Positions 22,404-31,471 of a stretch of 64,000 bases of DNA are shown piece after piece. The stretch covers positions 248,001-312,000 of the forward strand of contig NZ_JACEZT010000003.1 in NCBI RefSeq assembly GCF_014042345.1. The letters are read 5' to 3'. How positions within the stretch are numbered: position 1 is the stretch's first letter; each line of letters opens with the position of its first letter. The stretch is from Rugamonas brunnea. Its GTDB lineage: Bacteria > Pseudomonadota > Gammaproteobacteria > Burkholderiales > Burkholderiaceae_D. The translations under genes and the position numbers were made by a program. The notes under the pieces are model-generated. The model was given only the letters and a program-made list of their open reading frames with translations, had not been told where the DNA came from and did not search any database.

Positions 22404-24086
22404 GTGGAGTTTAATGCGAAAAAGCGGCAGTCCTTGGCCGCCTGCGTGGCTGGCGGCCTGGCCGCGCTGTTGAGCGCTTGCTCGTCGACGCCGATGGCGC
22501 CGGGCCAGCCTGCGCCATCGGGCTCCGGCACGGGTTCTGGCGCCGGCATAGGTTCTGCCGGCGGCGCTGGCGCTGGTGCGGGCCCCAATTCCGGCGCAGC
22601 CGCCGATCCGGCCGTCCCGCCGCCGGCCCCGCGCGAATTCCGCGCCGCCTGGGTCTCGACCGTGGCCAACATCGACTGGCCCAGCCGCAGCAACCTGAGC
22701 GTGGACAAGCAGCAGGCCGAGGCGCTGGCCATCCTGGAGCGGGCCAAGGCCCTGAACCTGAACGCCATCGTGCTGCAGGTGCGCCCCAGCGCCGACGCCA
22801 TCTACCCGTCCGAGCTGGAACCGTGGTCGGAATTCCTCACCGGCCAGCAGGGCCGCGCGCCCCGTCCCCTGTACGACCCGCTGCAATTCTGGATCGACCA
22901 GGCCCACGCGCGCGGGCTGGAACTGCATGCGTGGTTCAACCCGTACCGGGCCCGCCACGCGACGGCCAAAAGCCCGCTCACGTCCGGCCACATCGCCAAC
23001 ACCCAGCCGGAAGCCGTCAAGCCCTACGGCCGCTACCTGTGGATGGACCCCGGCGAGCAGGCCGCCTCGCGCCACACGCTGGAGGTGGTGCTGGACGTGG
23101 TGCGCCGCTACGATATCGACGGCGTCCACATCGACGATTACTTCTACCCGTATCCCATCGACGCGCCCAATGCCCCCGGCGCCGAGGGTGCTGCGCTCGA
23201 TGGCGGCGCCGGGACCAAGGCGGAACTGGAATTCCCCGACCAGCCCTCGTGGCAGCGCTACCTGCTGGCCGGCGGCCAGTTGGACCGGGCCGCGTGGCGC
23301 CGCCAGAACGTCAACCAGCTGATCGAAGCGCTGTACAAGGGCATCCACAAGGAAAAGGCGTGGGTGCGCTTTGGCATCAGCCCGTTCGGCATCGGCCGCC
23401 CGGACCGGCGCCCGGCCGGCATCGTCGGCTTCAGCCAGTACGACAAGCTGTATGCGGACGCCGAACTGTGGCTGGCCAACGGCTGGCTCGATTACCTGGC
23501 GCCCCAGCTGTACTGGCCCGTGGCGCAGGCGCCGCAGGCGTTCGACGTGCTGCTCGACTACTGGCTGGCGCAGAACACCCAGGGCCGCCACGTGTGGCCC
23601 GGCCTCTACACCAGTCGCATCGACAATTCCAGCAAGGCCTTCCCGCCCGAGGAGATCGTCAAGCAGATCGGCGTCACGCGCAGCCGCACGGGCGGCCACG
23701 GCCACCTGCATTTCAGCGTGGCGGCCCTGATGGAGAACCGCAAGGGCGTGTGCGACCAGCTCAAGACCCAGGCTTACCAGTACGCGGCGCTGGTGCCGCC
23801 CACGCCGTGGCTGGGCGCCGCGCCGCCATCCGCGCCGGCCGTCACGGCCCGCCGCGACGGCGCCGGCGTCGCGCTCAAGCTGGCGCCGGGCGCCGGCAAG
23901 GCCGTGGCCCAATACGCCGTCTGGTCGCGCTATGGCAATGAGTGGCGCTTCGCCGTCGCTCCCGGCACGCGCACGGAATTGCGCCTGCCCGACGACGGCA
24001 CGGCCGGCGCGGCCAGCGCGGTCGTCGTCAGCGCCGTCGACCGGCTCGGCAACGAGAGCGCGCGCGTGACGGTGGCCGCCGCGTGA
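22404..24086 (+). CDS. GHL10-family (DigH/YngK-like) glycoside hydrolase lipoprotein
   Basis: A 560-residue lipoprotein: lipobox LLSAC (Cys26), a Gly/Ala/Ser-rich linker (about residues 30-72), then a (beta/alpha)8 GHL10/DUF187 domain (EFRAAWVSTVANIDWPS, LNAIVLQVRPSADAIYPS, HAWFNPYRAR, DGVHIDDYFYPYP, FGISPFGIGRP) and a small C-terminal beta domain. E. coli DigH (YddW) cleaves glycan chains stripped of stem peptides, which fits the amidase gene two positions downstream. The start is GTG, with GGGGAATGG upstream. The end overlaps the kinase start by 4 bases (GTGA). Confidence 0.85.
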   Translation: MEFNAKKRQSLAACVAGGLAALLSACSSTPMAPGQPAPSGSGTGSGAGIGSAGGAGAGAGPNSGAAADPAVPPPAPREFRAAWVSTVANIDWPSRSNLSVDKQQAEALAILERAKALNLNAIVLQVRPSADAIYPSELEPWSEFLTGQQGRAPRPLYDPLQFWIDQAHARGLELHAWFNPYRARHATAKSPLTSGHIANTQPEAVKPYGRYLWMDPGEQAASRHTLEVVLDVVRRYDIDGVHIDDYFYPYPIDAPNAPGAEGAALDGGAGTKAELEFPDQPSWQRYLLAGGQLDRAAWRRQNVNQLIEALYKGIHKEKAWVRFGISPFGIGRPDRRPAGIVGFSQYDKLYADAELWLANGWLDYLAPQLYWPVAQAPQAFDVLLDYWLAQNTQGRHVWPGLYTSRIDNSSKAFPPEEIVKQIGVTRSRTGGHGHLHFSVAALMENRKGVCDQLKTQAYQYAALVPPTPWLGAAPPSAPAVTARRDGAGVALKLAPGAGKAVAQYAVWSRYGNEWRFAVAPGTRTELRLPDDGTAGAASAVVVSAVDRLGNESARVTVAAA

Positions 24087-25042
24087 ACGCCATGCACATG
24101 CGCCATTCCTCATCCCGCTTCGGCCTGGGTATCGACGCGGGCGGCACCCAGACCCGCTGGGCGCTGGCCAGCGCCGATGGCGTGATCGTGGCCGAGGGCC
24201 ACGTGGGCGGCCTGACGGCCCTGCAGATGGAAAGCGAGACGGGACGCGCCGCCGTCCACGCCAGCTTCACGGCGCTGTGCGCGGCCGTGCTGGCGGCCGG
24301 TCGTCCGGACGCCGTGTGCGCCGGCCTCACCGGCTTTGGCGGCGACAGCGTGAAGCTCGCGCACTGGCTCGCCACCCTGCTGGCCATCGCGCCTGATGCC
24401 GTCTCGGTGCGCAATGATATCGAGATCGCCTGCCTGGACACCTTCGCACCGGGTCACGGCTACCTGGTCTACGCGGGCACGGGTTCAATCGCGGCCTGGG
24501 TCGACGAGCATGGCCAGTTCCACCGGGCCGGCGGGCGCGGCGTGCTGCTCGACGATGGCGGTGGCGGCTACTGGATCGCGCGCGAAGCGCTGCGCAGCAT
24601 CTGGCGCCGCGAGGATGAAACGCCGGGCGCGTGGCGCGAATCGCCGCTGGCGCAGGCGGTGTTCGCCCACGTGGGCGGGAGCGACTGGGCCCACAGCCGC
24701 CAGTTCATGTATGGCCAGGATCGCGGCACCATAGGACGGCTGGCGCTGGCGGTGGCCGCCAGCGTGGAGGCCGACCCGGAAGCGCGCCGCATCCTGCTGG
24801 ACGCGGGCCTGGAGCTGGCCCGGCTGGCCAACGCCATGGTGCGCCGCTACGGCATGCGGCCCGTGGTGCTGGCCGGACGCGCGGCGGAACTGCATCCGCT
24901 GCTGGCGCAATCGATGCGCGCCGAGCTGCTGGCCGGCGTGCCGCTGCAGCAAAAGACGGTGCGCCCGCACCACGCGGCGGCCCGCATCGCTGCCCAGGCC
25001 CGCCATTTCCCGTTCCACCGGCCCGATACCACGTATGAATAA
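24083..25042 (+). CDS. BadF/BadG-family sugar kinase (GlcNAc/MurNAc kinase-like)
   Basis: A 319-residue ASKHA-fold kinase. The phosphate-1 motif is LGIDAGGTQTRWALAS, followed by AGLTGFGGD, VRNDIEIACL, the phosphate-2 motif YAGTGSIAAW and GGGYWIAREAL. The family includes eukaryotic-type GlcNAc kinase and bacterial MurK, which phosphorylates MurNAc and GlcNAc. Between murQ/ampG and amidase genes the likely product is MurNAc-6P or GlcNAc-6P, which would feed MurQ; this is inference. The GTG start overlaps the previous stop (GTGA); ATGs at 24092 and 24098 are alternatives. Confidence 0.78.
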   Translation: MNAMHMRHSSSRFGLGIDAGGTQTRWALASADGVIVAEGHVGGLTALQMESETGRAAVHASFTALCAAVLAAGRPDAVCAGLTGFGGDSVKLAHWLATLLAIAPDAVSVRNDIEIACLDTFAPGHGYLVYAGTGSIAAWVDEHGQFHRAGGRGVLLDDGGGGYWIAREALRSIWRREDETPGAWRESPLAQAVFAHVGGSDWAHSRQFMYGQDRGTIGRLALAVAASVEADPEARRILLDAGLELARLANAMVRRYGMRPVVLAGRAAELHPLLAQSMRAELLAGVPLQQKTVRPHHAAARIAAQARHFPFHRPDTTYE

Positions 25043-26039
25043 CCGTTCCCACCCGCGTCCCGGCCGCCCGCGCGCGGTGTTGTCATCGCTGCCATCGCTG
25101 CGATCACTGGCGTCGTTGCCGTCGTTGCCCACGTTGCCATCGCTGGCGCCGCTGGCCATGCTGGCGCTGCTGGCCGGTTGCGCCGTGGCGCCGTCCGGCC
25201 CCCGGCTCGACCACAGCTACACGGCGCGCAGCCAGAGCGACCGCGTCAAATTCATCGTGCTGCACTACACGGCTGGCGACCTGACCCGTTCCCTCAAGAC
25301 CCTGACCCAGGACGTGGTGAGCAGCCACTACCTGCTGACGGACGGCGAGCAGCCATTTTTCTACACGTTGGTGGACGAATCGCGGCAGGCCAACCACGCG
25401 GGTGTGAGTAACTGGAAGACTTATACACAGCTGAACGTCAGCTCGATTGGCATCGAGATCGTCAACCCCGGCTTCCGCGACACGCCCGAGGGCCGGATCT
25501 GGTATCCGTTCTCGCAAGCCCAGATCGACCAGCTGATTCCGCTGCTCAGGCAGATCATGGCGCGTCATAACATCCCACCCGAGAACGTGCTCGGTCACAG
25601 CGACATCGCGCCCCAGCGCAAGCAGGACCCCGGTCCGCTGTTCCCGTGGAAGCAACTGGCCGACGCGGGACTGGTGCGCTGGCCCAGCCCCGTGCAAGTG
25701 GCCGCGCGCCTGCCCGTGTTCACGGCGCAGTTGCCCGATATCGGCTGGTTCCAGCAGAAACTGGCGCAGCATGGCTATGCCGTGCCGCAGACGGGCGAAT
25801 TGGACGCGGCCACCCGCAACGTGCTGGTGGTGTTCCAGTCCAAGTACCGGCAGGCCCGGTTCGACGGCGAGCCGGATGCGGAAACGGCCGCCATCCTCGA
25901 CGCGCTGACGTCGCCGGCCATGCCTACACCGCCGTCAGCCGTGTCCCCGCCAACTGTAGCGCCGCCAACTGTCGCGCCGCCGGCGCCGCCCGTGGCGCCA
26001 TCCGTGCCGCCGCCCCCGGAGCCGGCCCAGGAAAACTGA
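25035..26039 (+). CDS. AmiD-like N-acetylmuramoyl-L-alanine amidase lipoprotein
   Basis: A 334-residue lipoprotein. A long N-terminal region with repeated SLPSL units leads to the lipobox LLAGC (Cys49). An amidase_2 domain follows (about 70-215: FIVLHYTAGDL, GIEIVNPGF, VLGHSDIAPQRKQDPG, with the zinc His residues and the Lys/Asp of the family). A peptidoglycan-binding-1 domain (about 230-295) and a Pro/Ala/Val tail of low complexity complete it. It removes stem peptides from MurNAc or anhydroMurNAc at the outer membrane. It overlaps the kinase gene by 8 bases. Confidence 0.88.
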   Translation: MNNRSHPRPGRPRAVLSSLPSLRSLASLPSLPTLPSLAPLAMLALLAGCAVAPSGPRLDHSYTARSQSDRVKFIVLHYTAGDLTRSLKTLTQDVVSSHYLLTDGEQPFFYTLVDESRQANHAGVSNWKTYTQLNVSSIGIEIVNPGFRDTPEGRIWYPFSQAQIDQLIPLLRQIMARHNIPPENVLGHSDIAPQRKQDPGPLFPWKQLADAGLVRWPSPVQVAARLPVFTAQLPDIGWFQQKLAQHGYAVPQTGELDAATRNVLVVFQSKYRQARFDGEPDAETAAILDALTSPAMPTPPSAVSPPTVAPPTVAPPAPPVAPSVPPPPEPAQEN

Positions 26040-26113
26040 AGGGGCTTACGCGCGCGCCATGCGCGGAGCCAAACTTGCGGTTATGCTTAGCTTGGCCCGT
26101 CATGGAGGACAGC

Positions 26114-26725
26114 ATGCATCCAGCCATATCCTGCGAAGCGATCGCCAGCGACGGCGCATTCCGGCCGTTGGCCAGCGTGGCCGGCATCGCCATCGACCTG
26201 CGCTATGCCACGCCCGACAACTTCGTCGGCCGCGACCTGTACACCCCGCTCGATTGCGCCTGGCTGCACCAGGAGGCGGCCGCCGCACTGGAACTGGCCG
26301 TCGATTGGCTGGCCTCGCGCTGGCCCGGCTACCGGTTGCTGGTGCTGGATGCGCTGCGTCCGCAGCGGGTGCAGGAACAACTGTGGCTGGCGCTGCAGGG
26401 CACGGATTTGCTCGGCTATATCGCGGAGCCGGGGCGTGGTTCCATCCATTCCTTCGGCATGGCGGTCGACCTGACCATACTCGACGACGCGGGTTGCGAG
26501 CTGGATATGGGCACCGCCTTCGATGACCTGAGCGAGCGCTCCCACCCGGTGCTGGAGCCGGAACTGCTGGCTAGCGGTGCGCTCACCGCCACCCAGACCG
26601 GCAACCGTCAATTGCTGCGCGACGCCATGGCGCACGCGGGCTGGGTCGGCATCAACACGGAATGGTGGCACTTCGATTGCGGCGACCGCGAGCGGGTGCG
26701 CGCCAGTTACACCCGTGTGTTGTGA
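26114..26725 (+). CDS. D-Ala-D-Ala dipeptidase (VanX/DdpX family)
   Basis: A 203-residue M15D zinc peptidase. The metal and catalytic motifs SIHSFGMAVD (S-x-H-x(6)-D) and EWWH are both intact, and DLRYATPDNFVG is the family start. VanX/DdpX hydrolyses free D-Ala-D-Ala. In a recycling island the role would be salvage of D-alanine rather than vancomycin resistance, because no vanH/vanA is present. The ATG at 26114 follows a perfect GGAGGA; the ATG at 26102 would overlap that site. It converges on dacB with a 75-base gap. Confidence 0.9.
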   Translation: MHPAISCEAIASDGAFRPLASVAGIAIDLRYATPDNFVGRDLYTPLDCAWLHQEAAAALELAVDWLASRWPGYRLLVLDALRPQRVQEQLWLALQGTDLLGYIAEPGRGSIHSFGMAVDLTILDDAGCELDMGTAFDDLSERSHPVLEPELLASGALTATQTGNRQLLRDAMAHAGWVGINTEWWHFDCGDRERVRASYTRVL

Positions 26726-26800
26726 ACAACATTCCGTGCGAAACGATATAAACAGTATGGTTCGATTATTTCCGCTGATCGGCGGTTAATCGGCGGCTCG

Positions 26801-28276
26801 TCAGCGGGTGGCCACCGGCGGTTGCGGACCACGCGCGACCCAATCGACCAGCGCATCGAGCACCGCGCGGCCGGCGCCGTTGGCCACGTGCTCGTCGTTG
26901 ATGAGGGCCACCACCACGCACGGGTGGCCGCTGGCGTCGGGCACGTAGCCGGCGATGGCCACTACGGCGTGCAGGCTGCCCGTCTTGAGGCGCGCGTGCA
27001 GGGCGGCGGGGCTGTCCTTGAGACGCTTGCGCATGGTGCCGTCCAGGCCGGCGATGGGCAGGCTGGAGAGGAATTCGGGCATCCACAAGCTGCGCTGGCC
27101 CGCCTGCAGCACCCCCGCCAGCTGGGCCGGCGTGGCACGTTCGAGCCGCGACAGGCCGGAACCGTTCTCCAGCACCAGGCCTTCGGTGGCGATGCCGTGT
27201 TCGCGCAGCCATGCGTGGATGCGTTGTTCGGCGCGCACTGCCGTGCTGTCGGCCGATGGCGGCAGCGGGTGGCTGCCCAGCGCGCTGTCGGTTTCCAGGC
27301 TGCCCAGGCTGAGGAACAGGGTGCGGGCCAGCGTGTTGTCCGATGGCTTGTTGATGTCGCGCAGCAGCTCGGGCAGCGGGCGCGACACGTGGGCTGCCAG
27401 CAGGCGCGAGGTGGGCGGCGTGGTGGCGTCCGGGCTGGCCTCGCGTACGTCGCCATTGAGCACGCCACCCAGGCGTTTCCATGTGGTGCGCAGCAGGCGC
27501 TCCAGGTAGTCGTGGCGGTCCAGCACGTTGACGCTGGTTGAGATGCTGCAATCGCGCGGGAAGGTGCCGCGCAATACCACGTTGATTTTGCCGTCCGTGC
27601 GCACGGCTTCGGGCCGCTTCCAGCCGTTTTCCCATTCAGCGCATGGCGCGTCCACCAGTTTCAGGTCCGCTTTCAGGCCTACCTTGTCCATGGCCGGCAG
27701 CATCACGGCCGACAACTGGCCGCCCGTCGAGCGCAATTCCAGCCGCAGCAGGTTGGTGTTGAGCAGTAGCGCGTCCGGCACCACGTTGTAGTAGGCGTAT
27801 GGGTATTCATCGAACGGCGGAGCGTGCGGGTCAGGCTGGGCCGGCTGGAACAGCTGGCGGTCGAGCACGATGTCGCCCTTGATGCGCCACACGCCCTGAT
27901 TGCGTAACTCCTGCAGCATGCGGGTCAGCACGTCCTCGCTCAGATCGGCATCGGCCCCGCCGCGCAGGTACAGGTCACCGCGCAGCACGCCGCGCACCAG
28001 TTCCGCATCCGTACGCAATTCCGTACGTCCGCGGAACACGGGGCCCAGTTCGTCCAGCGCCACCATGGTGGTGAACAGCTTCATCGTGGACGCGGCCTGC
28101 ATGCTGCGCTCGGCGCCATGGGACAGCAGCGGCACGCCGTCGCGCAGCACGATTGCGCCCACCGCTTCCTGTGGAATGCGGGCCGCCTGCAGCAGCTGGG
28201 CCACAGGTTCGGGCAGCTGGGCGTGGGCGGCGGTGGCCAGGGTGGCAAACAGGATGGCGAGTAGCGAACGGCGCAT
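26801..28276 (-). CDS. dacB: D-Ala-D-Ala carboxypeptidase/endopeptidase, PBP4 class
   Basis: A 491-residue class C penicillin-binding protein. It has a signal peptide (1-19, AHA|Q), S63-T-M-K66 (SxxK), the SDN motif in NKPSDNTLARTLF, and the KTG motif in LKTGSLHAV. The insertion between SxxK and SxN is typical of PBP4/DacB. It trims D-Ala and cuts DD-crosslinks in the periplasm. The longer ORF upstream of 28276 overlaps the SpmAB-like gene and is not coding. It starts 8 bases after the SpmAB-like gene, so the two form an operon, recalling the Bacillus dacB-spmA-spmB operon. Confidence 0.9.
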   Translation of the reverse strand: MRRSLLAILFATLATAAHAQLPEPVAQLLQAARIPQEAVGAIVLRDGVPLLSHGAERSMQAASTMKLFTTMVALDELGPVFRGRTELRTDAELVRGVLRGDLYLRGGADADLSEDVLTRMLQELRNQGVWRIKGDIVLDRQLFQPAQPDPHAPPFDEYPYAYYNVVPDALLLNTNLLRLELRSTGGQLSAVMLPAMDKVGLKADLKLVDAPCAEWENGWKRPEAVRTDGKINVVLRGTFPRDCSISTSVNVLDRHDYLERLLRTTWKRLGGVLNGDVREASPDATTPPTSRLLAAHVSRPLPELLRDINKPSDNTLARTLFLSLGSLETDSALGSHPLPPSADSTAVRAEQRIHAWLREHGIATEGLVLENGSGLSRLERATPAQLAGVLQAGQRSLWMPEFLSSLPIAGLDGTMRKRLKDSPAALHARLKTGSLHAVVAIAGYVPDASGHPCVVVALINDEHVANGAGRAVLDALVDWVARGPQPPVATR

Positions 28277-28284
28277 GGCGATGG

Positions 28285-29523
28285 TCAGTGGAAGAAGGCG
28301 TAGGACACGAGGATGGCGGCCACCACCCCGGCAAAATCGGCGATCAGGCCGCAGGAGATGGCGTAGCGGGTCTTGCGGATGCCCACCGAGCCGAAGTACA
28401 GCGCCACGATGTAGAACGTGGTGTCGGCCGAACCCTGGAACACGCAGGTGAGGCGGCCGATGAAGGAATCGGGGCCGTAGGTCTTCATGGCGTCGATCAT
28501 CAGGGCCTTGGAGGCGCTGCTGCTCAAGGGCTTCATGAGCGCCGTCGGCAGCGAGGGCACGAAGTCCGCGTTCCAGCCCAGCTGCGTCACCACCCAATCG
28601 AGGCCGTTGATCACGAAACCGAGCACGCCGGCGTTGCGGATCACGCTGATGGCCACCAGCATGCCCACCAGGTAGGGAATGATGGTGATGGACGTCTGGA
28701 TGCCGCCCTTGGCCCCTTCGATGAACGCTTCGTACACATTCACCTTCTTCCATAGCGCGGCGATGATGAAGGCCGCGATGACCACGATCAGCACCAGGTT
28801 GCTCACCACCTTGGACACCTGCTCGATCTCGCTGCGCGCCAGATATTGCGTGAAATACCACACGGTGGCGCCGATGAAGGCCGTGATGCCGCCCAGCCAG
28901 CCCATGACGACGCCGTTGAACAGGTTGATGCGCTGGCGGATCGCCACGCCGATGATGCCGGCCATGGTGGCGACGTAGGTGGCGATCATGCAGGGGATGA
29001 AGATGTCGGACGGGTCGTGCGCGCCCTGGATCGCGCGCTGGGCCATGATGGCGACCGGGATCAGGGTCAGGCCCGAGGTGTGCAGCACCAGGAACATGAT
29101 TTGCGCGTTGCTCGGCTCATCTTTGTTGGAGTTGAGGGTTTGCAGGCTCTCCATGGCCTTCAGGCCGAACGGGGTGGCCGCGTTGTCCAGGCCCAGCAGG
29201 TTGGCCGAGAAGTTCATCACCATGTGGCCGGTGGCCGGGTGGTTCTTCGGCACCTCGGGGAAGATGCGCGAGAAGAACGGCGAGATCACGCGCGCCAGCA
29301 GGTTCACAATGCCGGCCTTCTCGCCGATGTTCATGATGCCCAGCCACAGCGTCATCACCCCGGCCAGCGGCAGCGCGATATCCATCACGCCCAGCCGGGC
29401 TGAATCGAAGGTGCCTTCGATGATGCGCTTGAAGATTTCCGTATCGCCCATGAGCAGCCACTGCGCCAGCGCGGCGGCGAAGCCCACCAGGAAAAAGCCA
29501 GACCAGATGTAATTGAGCGACAT
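28285..29523 (-). CDS. fused SpmA-SpmB-like nucleoside-recognition (Gate) membrane protein
   Basis: A 412-residue membrane protein made of two halves. Residues about 1-200 resemble SpmA (GVMTLWLGIMNIGEKAGIV, FSANLLGLDNAATPFGLKAME). Residues about 230-410 resemble SpmB (FIEGAKGGIQTSITIIPYLVGMLVAI, CVFQGSADTTFYIVALYFGSVGI). Each half has several hydrophobic segments of the nucleoside-recognition/Gate domain. In Bacillus the separate proteins help spore-core dehydration; here sporulation is not expected, so the function is unknown. Adjacency to dacB suggests a cell-wall or export role. It is divergent from the binding-protein gene. Confidence 0.85.
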   Translation of the reverse strand: MSLNYIWSGFFLVGFAAALAQWLLMGDTEIFKRIIEGTFDSARLGVMDIALPLAGVMTLWLGIMNIGEKAGIVNLLARVISPFFSRIFPEVPKNHPATGHMVMNFSANLLGLDNAATPFGLKAMESLQTLNSNKDEPSNAQIMFLVLHTSGLTLIPVAIMAQRAIQGAHDPSDIFIPCMIATYVATMAGIIGVAIRQRINLFNGVVMGWLGGITAFIGATVWYFTQYLARSEIEQVSKVVSNLVLIVVIAAFIIAALWKKVNVYEAFIEGAKGGIQTSITIIPYLVGMLVAISVIRNAGVLGFVINGLDWVVTQLGWNADFVPSLPTALMKPLSSSASKALMIDAMKTYGPDSFIGRLTCVFQGSADTTFYIVALYFGSVGIRKTRYAISCGLIADFAGVVAAILVSYAFFH

Positions 29524-29614
29524 AAAGCGGGAAATTCCTCAAACGGGATGGGATAGGCAATATTGCAGCCAGAGTATAGAGTATGCTGGCCGCGCATTCT
29601 CAACGGAAGATCAC

Positions 29615-31465
29615 ATGAAGCGTTACTGGACATCGATTGTGGCCGCCGCCGTGCTGGCGCTGGCCGGCTGGGGCTCCGCCGCGCAGGCCGCCGCTGCCGC
29701 CGCGCCCGCAGCCGCTGGCACCGCACCAGCAGCCGCCACCGCCGTGTCGGCCGCCGCTGTCGCCATCACCGCACCGAAAGTGCTGCACGCCTTCCTGAGT
29801 ACGGGCGAAACGGGGCTGGACCCGGCCGTCGCCTCCGACCTGGCCAGCCTCAGCCTGCTGGAAAACCTGTTCGACCCGCTGCTGCGCTATGACTACCTGG
29901 CCCGTCCCGTGCGGTTGCAGCCGAACACGGTCAGCGCCATGCCCACCATCGACGAAGGCGGTCTGCGCTACACCTTCCACCTCCAGCCCGGCATTGTGTT
30001 CTCGCCCGACCCCGCCTTCCACGGCACGCGGCGCGAAGTGACGGCCCAGGACTACGTCTACAGCCTGATGCGCCTGTACGATCCGGCATTGAAATCGCCT
30101 TGGCTGTTCCTGCTCGAAGGCAAACTGGAAGGCGACAGCGCGCTCAAAGGCGACGGTTTCCGCTATGACCGCCCCATCGCCGGCCTGCGCGCGCTGGACA
30201 AATACACGCTGCAACTGCGGCTGACGGCGCCCGATCCCAACTTCCTGTTCTATCTCGCCATCCCTGCGACTGGCGTGGTGGCGCGCGAAGTGGCGGACGC
30301 CTACGGCAACCAGTTCGGCAACCATCCGGTCGGCACCGGCCCGTTCGTGATGGGCGAGTGGAAGCACAGCGACAAGATCACGCTGCTGGCCAATCCTGAT
30401 TACCGCCCCACCATCTTCCATGCCGGGCCGGACGTGGCGCCGGCCGACCGCGCGCTGGCCGCAGCGCTGGAAGGCAAGCGGCTGCCGCTCGTGCAGCGGG
30501 TCGAGGTGAAGATCATGGAGGAATACCAATCGCGCATGCTGGGCTTCCTGAACGGCGAATTCGACTACCTGGAGCAGGTGCCGGAATCGATGAAGGACAT
30601 GGTACTGACGCCCGACGCCACACCCACCCTGAAACCCGAACTGGCCCGCAAGGGCATGACGCTCACGCCCTTCCCCGTGCTGCAGACCTACTACATGTGG
30701 ATGAACATGGACGCCCCGCTGATCGGCGGCTACAGCAAGGACAAGGTGGCGCTGCGGCGCGCCATCGCGCTCGGCTACAACGGCGCGGAAGACATCGCAC
30801 TGTTGAAGAAAGGACTGGCGCTGCCCGCGCAAACCCCGCTGCCGCCCAATGTGCGTGGCTACGATCCCGCTTTCCGCAGCCCGACCGTGTACGACCCCGC
30901 GCTGGCGCGCGCGCTGCTGGACCGCTACGGCTATCGCCTGGGCGCGGATGGCTACCGCCGCCAGCCCAATGGCCAGCCGCTCACGCTCATCATGCACACG
31001 GAACCGACCACGGTCGGCCGGCTGCGCGACGAGCTGTGGCGCAAGAACCTGAACGCCATCGGCCTGCGGGTGGAATTCAAGAGTGACAAGAAGACGGAAG
31101 TGATCAAAGCCTCGCGGCTGGGCAAGGTAATGATGTTCGAAACCAACTGGATCGCCGACTTCCCCGACGGCGACAACTTCTACCAGCTGCTGTACGGCCC
31201 CAACAGCGGCCGCGCCAACTACGCCCGCTTCAACCTGCCCGCGTTCAACCAGCGCTATGAGCAGGCCAGCAAGCTCGGCGACTCGCCCGAGCGCACCAAA
31301 CTGTTCGACGAGATGGCCCAGCTGCTGCACGCCTACGCGCCTTGGGTCCTGCTCACGCACCCCATCTCGGCCGACCTGCAACAACCGTGGCTGCAACACT
31401 ACAAGCGCCACCCCGTCGCGTTGACGGCATGGCGCTACGTCGACATCGAACGGACTGCGCGCTGA
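29615..31465 (+). CDS. oligopeptide-type ABC transporter substrate-binding protein (SBP family 5)
   Basis: A 616-residue exported solute-binding protein: signal peptide 1-25 (AQA), an Ala-rich linker to about residue 50, then the family 5 fold (ASLSLLENLFDPLLRYD, ELTAQDYVYS-type region, NHPVGTGPFVMGEWKHSD, DYLEQVPESMKD, MMFETNWIADFPDGDNFYQL). Family members bind oligopeptides, murein peptides (MppA), haem or nickel. No permease or ATPase gene is adjacent. Placement beside the recycling island suggests murein-peptide binding; this is inference. The ATG at 29615 has GGAAGA upstream; the earlier frame extension overlaps the divergent gene and is rejected. Confidence 0.82.
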   Translation: MKRYWTSIVAAAVLALAGWGSAAQAAAAAAPAAAGTAPAAATAVSAAAVAITAPKVLHAFLSTGETGLDPAVASDLASLSLLENLFDPLLRYDYLARPVRLQPNTVSAMPTIDEGGLRYTFHLQPGIVFSPDPAFHGTRREVTAQDYVYSLMRLYDPALKSPWLFLLEGKLEGDSALKGDGFRYDRPIAGLRALDKYTLQLRLTAPDPNFLFYLAIPATGVVAREVADAYGNQFGNHPVGTGPFVMGEWKHSDKITLLANPDYRPTIFHAGPDVAPADRALAAALEGKRLPLVQRVEVKIMEEYQSRMLGFLNGEFDYLEQVPESMKDMVLTPDATPTLKPELARKGMTLTPFPVLQTYYMWMNMDAPLIGGYSKDKVALRRAIALGYNGAEDIALLKKGLALPAQTPLPPNVRGYDPAFRSPTVYDPALARALLDRYGYRLGADGYRRQPNGQPLTLIMHTEPTTVGRLRDELWRKNLNAIGLRVEFKSDKKTEVIKASRLGKVMMFETNWIADFPDGDNFYQLLYGPNSGRANYARFNLPAFNQRYEQASKLGDSPERTKLFDEMAQLLHAYAPWVLLTHPISADLQQPWLQHYKRHPVALTAWRYVDIERTAR

Positions 31466-31471
31466 CAAGAG

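Noticed and set aside
26114..26725. Vancomycin-resistance gene vanX
   Set aside because: No vanH, vanA or vanRS genes are present, and the context is cell-wall recycling, so a salvage dipeptidase is more likely.
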